DNA from: Chlamydoabsidia padenii
Taxonomy: Eukaryota; Mucoromycota; Mucoromycetes; Mucorales; Cunninghamellaceae
Reading direction: 5' to 3'
Assembly (NCBI GenBank): GCA_025330725.1
Contig: JAIWND010000003.1
Coordinates: 1-64,000, forward strand
Length of the DNA stretch: 64,000 nucleotides
Shown here: piece by piece, positions 58,961 through 64,000 of the stretch
Numbering within the stretch: position 1 is the first letter of the stretch
How the letters are laid out: every line of letters starts with the position of its first letter
Program-made: the position numbers and the translations under genes
Notes under the pieces: generated by a model
What the model saw: only the letters and a program-made list of their open reading frames with translations
The model's database searches: none
Told to the model about the DNA's origin: nothing

Positions 58961-59986
58961 CCACTGTACCAACCAAGTCAATGTAATGTCAGGATTGGTT
59001 TTGGCGGTGTTTGGATTTTATTAACAAACTCCAGTACTTTCCTTTGTCTTTCTCTCTGTCTCTTCTACTTTTACGCATCACTCTCTCGATCCTTCTATCC
59101 CTTTTAGTTTAGATTCAGATTACTAGTATAAATGTAATCTCTTAATGGAACAATAAAACAAGATCCTTCGTTTGATCCTATTATCTACTCAACACTCGGA
59201 TTATATACTGTTGAGACAAGACCTCAGCAAATTTTGGACTCCGCTATGGATCAGTTTCTCAATGCCATCTTTGGGGTTAGTTCGACCTTGGGTTGGGCAT
59301 TGGAATAGTCTTAATTGTTATATTTTCTCGCTCCCCTTACAAGTGTCTCCCCCTTACACGCTACACATATGCACCATATTCTTGCCCCTTACACTTTTCA
59401 TCACGTTACTGCCTTCAAACTAGTATAAATACCCCACTTTTCTTTTCCACAAATTTATTTTTTTCTTTAGTTTATAAGTATATAATATATTATTTACTCA
59501 ACCCTTTTATATAAAATTCAGTACAAAGGACTTTGATCCACCAAACTACTGTCTTATTTTACCTTGTTTCTATCATCTATATAGAAACTTGATTTGTTTT
59601 TGACTCTATCATTGATATAGAAGTCTTTATTTTATTACTTCAGACTATAAGTCTTGACTTTATTTTACTCTTTTATTATTTTACTTCAAGGTTGAATATT
59701 AACCACAAATATTCTGGTGCTCACTACTTTTTAAACTCAAACGATCTACTTGAATCAATCCATCTCTACAAGAGAGAAAAAGAAAATCAATTTAACCTCC
59801 GAACCAAGCACACTTTGACTGGTTCCTGAATTTCCTATTTGGACTCTATAAACGCAAATTTACATTATCTAAAGATAATAACATATCTACAACACTCATA
59901 TAAAAACACAAAAAACACAAAAACACACCCACGTTACCTAAATCCATACACATTTAGCCGTAACACACTTTTTATCTCCGACAATC

Positions 59987-60236
59987 TGTCGTTTGAACTA
60001 TAAGACGAGTATTCCTTTTATATATCAGGTGAAGAATAAGGTTTTTATTAAAAGTAAAGTACACACATATATATATACTATTCTATTATCGGAGTCTATG
60101 GCTGAATTGTTATATCGAAGCATCTAGATGTTAGAAGATTTAACAAGAGAGAAAGAAGAGAAAGAAGAAAGAGACAAAAAGAAATTTCCAGATTGATATC
60201 TATTTTTCCAGAGAAAATCACTTTTTATCTCCGACA
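59987..60236 (-). repeat. Older solo LTR of the same family (250 bp)
   Basis: Begins TGTCG and ends CCGACA like the element's LTRs. It differs by several substitutions and small deletions in the GA-rich part. AATC flanks it on both sides, consistent with a 4-bp target duplication. Confidence 0.7.
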
Positions 60237-60240
60237 AATC

Positions 60241-61992
60241 TGTCGTTTGAACTATAAGACGAGTATTCCTTTTATATATCAGGTGAAGAATAATGTTTTT
60301 ATTAAAAGTGAAGTCTACATATATATATACTATTCTATTATCGGAGTCTATGGCTGAATTGGTTATATCGAAGCATCTAGATGTTAAAAGATTTATCGAG
60401 AGAGAAAGAAGAGAAAGAAGAGAAAGGAGAAAGAGACAAAAAGAAATTTCCAGATTGATATCTAATTTTCCAGAGAAAATCACTTTTTATCTCCGACATC
60501 ATTCCCCACGGGGAGAAGAATCGACCACGATTCCAAGTAAGGTCCAAAAGAAAAAGGTCGAATTACCAGGGCAACACCGAGAGGAAGGGGAAAAAAAAAA
60601 AAAATCAGGCACCACCGAGATCCATACCATAACGTCAATTACATCCATAAAGCAGTATCCGCTGTTGTCCATATTCATGCTGTTGTTCCTGTTATCGCTA
60701 AACACTGCTGATTCACCTTTCCCATTGCTTGTTATTGTTCATTTTGCTGTATGTCGTACCGTAAAAAAAAGAGAGAAAGAGTCCACCGTTCATCATAATT
60801 GTCTTCACACTTGAAACCGTCCATGCCGCCGGCGTGATCCAACTGAACGATCTAAATCCAATAATCCAAATAATAATCCAAAGTAATCGAGTAATCCATG
60901 TAAGGTGTCCAAATAAACCACATAAGTAAACCAAATAATCCGAGTACGTAATCCGAGAAAGTAAACCAAGTAAGTAATCCGAGTCAATAATCCAAATAAT
61001 CCAAAGTAAATAAACCAGACAATACGAGCAATCCCAATAATACTAACAAAGCAGGTTTCATAACCGTCGTAAGATTCATTAGCCGATAACCAGGCAGTAA
61101 GTGTGATCCTAATCAATGATCCATAAATCAATGTTCCATCATCCAATAAGCAAGAATAGTTCGTTGATCCAATAGTAGTCGCCAATAATAATAAAGATCT
61201 TCTAATCGAACACAACAGAATTATACATGTCAAGGTCCAAGGTTCAGCCATTCATTCAAAGCAACCGTGTGAGTCCAGTCATCCAATGAGCAATACCAAC
61301 ATTAAAGAACCATAGTTGGGAGGAAGGTACTAGTATCATCATAATAAATGTGAGCCAATCATGCACATCGAACGAGCCAGTAAGAACCAATACTAAGAGA
61401 GCCGAATAGTAAAGGAACTGAAGAGAGTGAGCGAGCCAACCAGATAATATACTTAAGCACAGTGCTAGCCATAGGAGTCCATCATATACTAATTCAAGAG
61501 TCACCGAACCAATAGTATGTATGTAAGCTACGCATCCATATCACCAACAGCAAGCCATGTATGTCTTGCTGATTAGACGTCCAAGATTCACCGCATTGTT
61601 CCAACCATGTACTTGCCCCTCCTTAAGAATTGTTGTCCCCAACAATTCCCAAAGATTCACCAACGCAAGCCAGGAGCAAAGTATCGCCGTACCAAAAGGA
61701 AAGCCAGAGGATCGAAACGTAAACAAGCTACCAGTGTCGTTTGAACTATAAGACGAGTATTCCTTTTATATATCAGGTGAAGAATAATGTTTTTATTAAA
61801 AGTGAAGTCTACATATATATATACTATTCTATTATCGGAGTCTATGGCTGAATTGGTTATATCGAAGCATCTAGATGTTAAAAGATTTATCGAGAGAGAA
61901 AGAAGAGAAAGAAGAGAAAGGAGAAAGAGACAAAAAGAAATTTCCAGATTGATATCTAATTTTCCAGAGAAAATCACTTTTTATCTCCGACA
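60241..61992 (-). mobile_element. Non-autonomous LTR retrotransposon in miniature (TRIM-like), 1752 bp
   Basis: Two direct repeats of exactly 258 bp (60241-60498 and 61735-61992) read identical and have TG...CA ends. AATC borders the pair on both outer sides, a likely 4-bp target duplication. Read on the minus strand, the base after the 5' LTR is followed by TGGTAGC, the start of the initiator-Met tRNA primer site used by Ty1-type elements, and purine-rich GTGGGGAATGA directly precedes the 3' LTR. The 1236-bp interior has no gag, protease, reverse transcriptase or integrase; it is partly built from short AATCC-type repeats that give meaningless hydrophobic frames. It must be mobilised in trans. 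Identical LTRs mean a recent insertion (or conversion). Confidence 0.8.
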
Positions 61993-62035
61993 AATCAATT
62001 AAACTCCTTTCAAAAAATTTAAAACAAAAAGATCA

Positions 62036-62108
62036 AGCCCTACGGGGGGGTCGAACCCCCAACCTTGAGATTAAGAGTCTCACGCTCTGCCGATTGAGCT
62101 AGCAAGGC
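62036..62108 (-). tRNA. tRNA-Lys (anticodon CUU)
   Basis: A 73-nt cloverleaf folds on the minus strand: acceptor GCCTTGC/GTAGGGC (with G-U pairs), D-arm GCTC/GAGC, anticodon stem TGAGA/TCTCA with loop CTCTTAA (anticodon CTT), variable AGGTT, and T-arm GGGGG-TTCGACC-CCCCC. The A box and B box are intact. No intron. The discriminator base is T, unusual for Lys. The LTR element ends 43 bp past its 3' end. Confidence 0.93.
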
Positions 62109-62291
62109 TTCAACTGAAGAAAAAATTGCTTGGTGCTATATAAATCACAACGTCGGGTGTTGAAAAAGCACGTGACATGACTCTCAGCCAATCCAGTCTC
62201 TTGTTGGATGTGAAATCAATTTCACAAAGTGCGGCTCCCCTTTTTGCTTTCTTCCCATCCTTCCCCTTACACTCATACACACTTGAACAAA

Positions 62292-62400
62292 ATGTCATTG
62301 GCAGACTATTTTGAATGTACCATTGTAAGTATTTGGTTATAAGATGGAATTTGGACAGTGACTAACTTGGGTGTTTTTGATAAATGATCTCCATCTCTCT

Positions 62401-62438
<38 letters not shown>

Positions 62439-62859
62439 CGAATGGATAGGATTTCGAAGGACAACGACTTGCTGAAAACGTTGTATATCTTCTTTTAGTG
62501 ATCACTTCAGTAAGTATCCGTGACACATTAACCAACAATGACTTTTTTAACTGGTTTTATCTAATTAGGTGGTTGGTTTCTTTACTGGGTATACTCTTGA
62601 ATCGATTCAAATGACGCTTGCCATCTTTGCTTTTGGTGTCCTTAGTACTTGTTTGGTAAAGTTACCTGTCATCGATAATAAAACAAACGCATACTAACAA
62701 CAACAACAACTGATTCCCCTCTTTCTTTTTGTCTAGATTGTTATTCCACCTTGGCCAATGTTCCGTCGACATTCTGTCCAATGGGTAGCTGTAGACTCGA
62801 AACAACAAGTAGTACCTTCTCCAACAGAAAAGACCGACCTATCAGACGCATCTTTATAA
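62292..62859 (+). CDS. SPC1: Signal peptidase complex subunit 1 (SPC12 family)
   Basis: Exons 62292-62324, 62450-62509, 62569-62655 and 62737-62859 give 100 residues. A small ER membrane protein: DFEGQRLAENVVYLLLVITS, then a first TM segment, a short GYTLESIQ turn, a second TM (TLAIFAFGVLSTCLIVI) and the diagnostic PPWPMFRRHSVQW after it. Both termini face the cytosol in the known family. Spc1 assists signal peptide cleavage and shields TM segments from the peptidase. The first intron has a T tract of about 35 nt. It lies 184 bp from the divergent tRNA. Confidence 0.93.
62404..62438. repeat. Poly(T) tract in SPC1 intron 1
   Basis: About 35 T immediately before the acceptor region of intron 1, in gene sense. 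Confidence 0.9.
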
Positions 62860-63059
62860 TGTCTATTGCAGTATAGTTATAGTAAATAGTAAATATAGCA
62901 TTTGATTGCTTGATTTGTTTATTGTTTTAATAAAAGTAATAGTAGATGAATGATTACAATACATGAAGATAGGAATGATACATAATAGAGGGGAAAAAAA
63001 GGGGGTTTGCAATGTGTGATGTGTGATGATAGTATAGGTAAAATAAAAACGATGGTCTA

Positions 63060-63692
63060 TCAGTCCGAATCATCATCGGATGCTTGATCATTATATGGGT
63101 TCACAGATAAAGCCATTGCACGTTGGAATTCTTCAGCAAATTCAGCAATAGATTTTCCATCTGATAAATCAATGACATCTTTTGGAACCATGTTGGCAGC
63201 AAATCTTGGTGCGTTACAGGCAAGGGCATTGGCTTCGGGCGTGGAGTGGATGATTCTAAATTCTGCTTCGTCTTTTTCCGTGTCAACTAAGCATAAAAAC
63301 AAGCAAGGTGAGTATGATATGATACACATGATTTTATGCATTTGTCACTTACATTCTAGTAACTTGTCATAACTATAAAGTAATCCATCCGTTGTTTCAG
63401 CAAAAGGGTTAAAGTCAATCAGCCATACTTTTCGTCGATCTTGTTGTACATATACATCAAACACATCTATCCACAAAAAAGAGAGAGGGAGATAAGTATA
63501 ATTGTTTTAAAAGTTAAATAAAGGGATACTTACAATTAGTGTTTGGGAAGTTATCACGGATATGATCTTCAAAGAAGTTATATATCTTGGTTTCCAGTTC
63601 TTCTTGAATGTCCACTAAGAAGCCATAGAATGTCATTTCCCGTTGAGAGATACCTAAAAGTGAAGCCATGTTAGTATCCACCTGATATCCTT

Positions 63693-63734
<42 letters not shown>

Positions 63735-63971
63735 CCCCATCTTACCAATGATTTCCTTTTCTTTAACAAAGCACCTAAATTCCAAAGAAGGTTGTAGATC
63801 ATGCCATTTTCGAAGTATCAAATCATAGGTGATATTCTCTGGTTGTCTTTCGCAGTGTTCGAATGCATGGTTGAGATCGTGGTTGATAAAGTCCGATGAT
63901 TTTAGCAACAAGAATACATCAAATGGTGAAGTGCATTTTAATGATTGTGTCGTCGCGATCCAAGCAGCATC
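63060..63971 (-). CDS. CDC123/D123 homolog, 5' part off window
   Basis: ATP-grasp chaperone that assembles the eIF2 heterotrimer (alpha to gamma subunit joining). Visible exons 63971-63746, 63653-63534, 63466-63353 and 63286-63060 join in phase to 228 codons with the stop; upstream exons lie beyond the window. Landmarks: SSDFINHDLNHAF, LRKWHDLQPSLEFRCFVKE, IGISQREMTFYGFL, VFDVYVQQDRRKVWLIDFNP (metal-binding D..N region) and an acidic tail (SDDDSD). A CT microsatellite of about 37 bp lies in the intron at 63696-63732. Confidence 0.92.
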
Positions 63972-64000
63972 CTAAACCATAACGCAATAAAAGTAATCAA

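Larger units (their letters stand above)
58240..59716. repeat. Cluster of degenerate LTR-like fragments
   Basis: No gene is seen. Three copies of a TAGTATAAAT promoter-like word (about 58389, 59126, 59421) and three of TGGTGCTCACTAC (about 58652, 58739, 59721) recur in the same order. Two of the latter are preceded by a GGTTGAAT(C/A)TTA-like block, and ATTTAGCCGTA recurs at about 58906 and 59953. This looks like several diverged LTRs, each with promoter, 3' end and a primer-binding-like TGG. A TGTTGGGAATG near 58253 could be one LTR start. Borders are uncertain. Confidence 0.5.

Noticed and set aside
60805..61251. 148-codon minus-strand frame inside the LTR element as a possible Gag.
   Set aside because: It is made of short AATCC-type repeats giving repetitive hydrophobic sequence; no zinc knuckle, protease or RT motif.

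Overview
This is a fungal nuclear window. Nearly every gene carries short introns (roughly 50-120 nt, GTAAGT-type donors, CAG/TAG acceptors), intergenic DNA is AT-rich, and the gene set (GH18 chitinase, LysM protein, PalA/Rim20, neutral trehalase, Mip1-type mitochondrial polymerase, RSC7-type chromatin subunit) is fungal. A phosphorylase-kinase regulatory subunit, a full-length RPAP3 and a Hikeshi/OPI10 protein beside short intron-rich genes suggest an early-diverging fungus, most likely Mucoromycota (Mucorales-like); this placement is inference. All gene models were spliced by hand from the sequence with phase checked at each junction.

Layout. 1-5420: 3' part of a cytosolic 5'-nucleotidase III gene, convergent with a mitochondrial-type PPR protein. 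5421-7166: gene-free. 7167-17400: DAG-lipase-like protein, neutral trehalase (with one GC-AG intron) and RPAP3. 17795-26097: GH18 chitinase, RluA-type pseudouridine synthase, UDP-glucose 4-epimerase and mitochondrial DNA polymerase. 26558-36215: orphan type II membrane glycosyltransferase-like protein, three-HMG-box protein, PalA/Rim20 and a secreted M28 aminopeptidase. 36216-37953: gene-free. 37954-44238: Hikeshi/OPI10 and a phosphorylase-kinase alpha/beta-type protein. 44987-52458: secreted LysM protein, RNase T2, an unrecognised two-TM protein and a cytosolic GH15 hydrolase, all on the minus strand. 53108-57230: an RSC7-domain/PHD-finger fusion and an Mpv17/Sym1 protein. 57231-61992: a retroelement graveyard ending in a young non-autonomous LTR element (two 258-bp LTRs that read identical). 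62036-64000: tRNA-Lys(CUU), signal peptidase subunit SPC1 and the 3' part of CDC123.

Themes. Several genes bear on reserve or wall carbohydrate: neutral trehalase, the PhK-like regulator, GH15, GalE, chitinase and LysM. They are scattered on both strands and are not an operon or obvious cluster. Mitochondrial functions recur (PPR, Mip1, Mpv17).

The most striking unexplained signal is a 12-base word, GCGGGATTTGAA, present perfectly seven times with several one-base variants. Many copies lie 70-160 bp upstream of start codons in either orientation. It looks like a shared promoter element, possibly an E2F/CHR-like composite.
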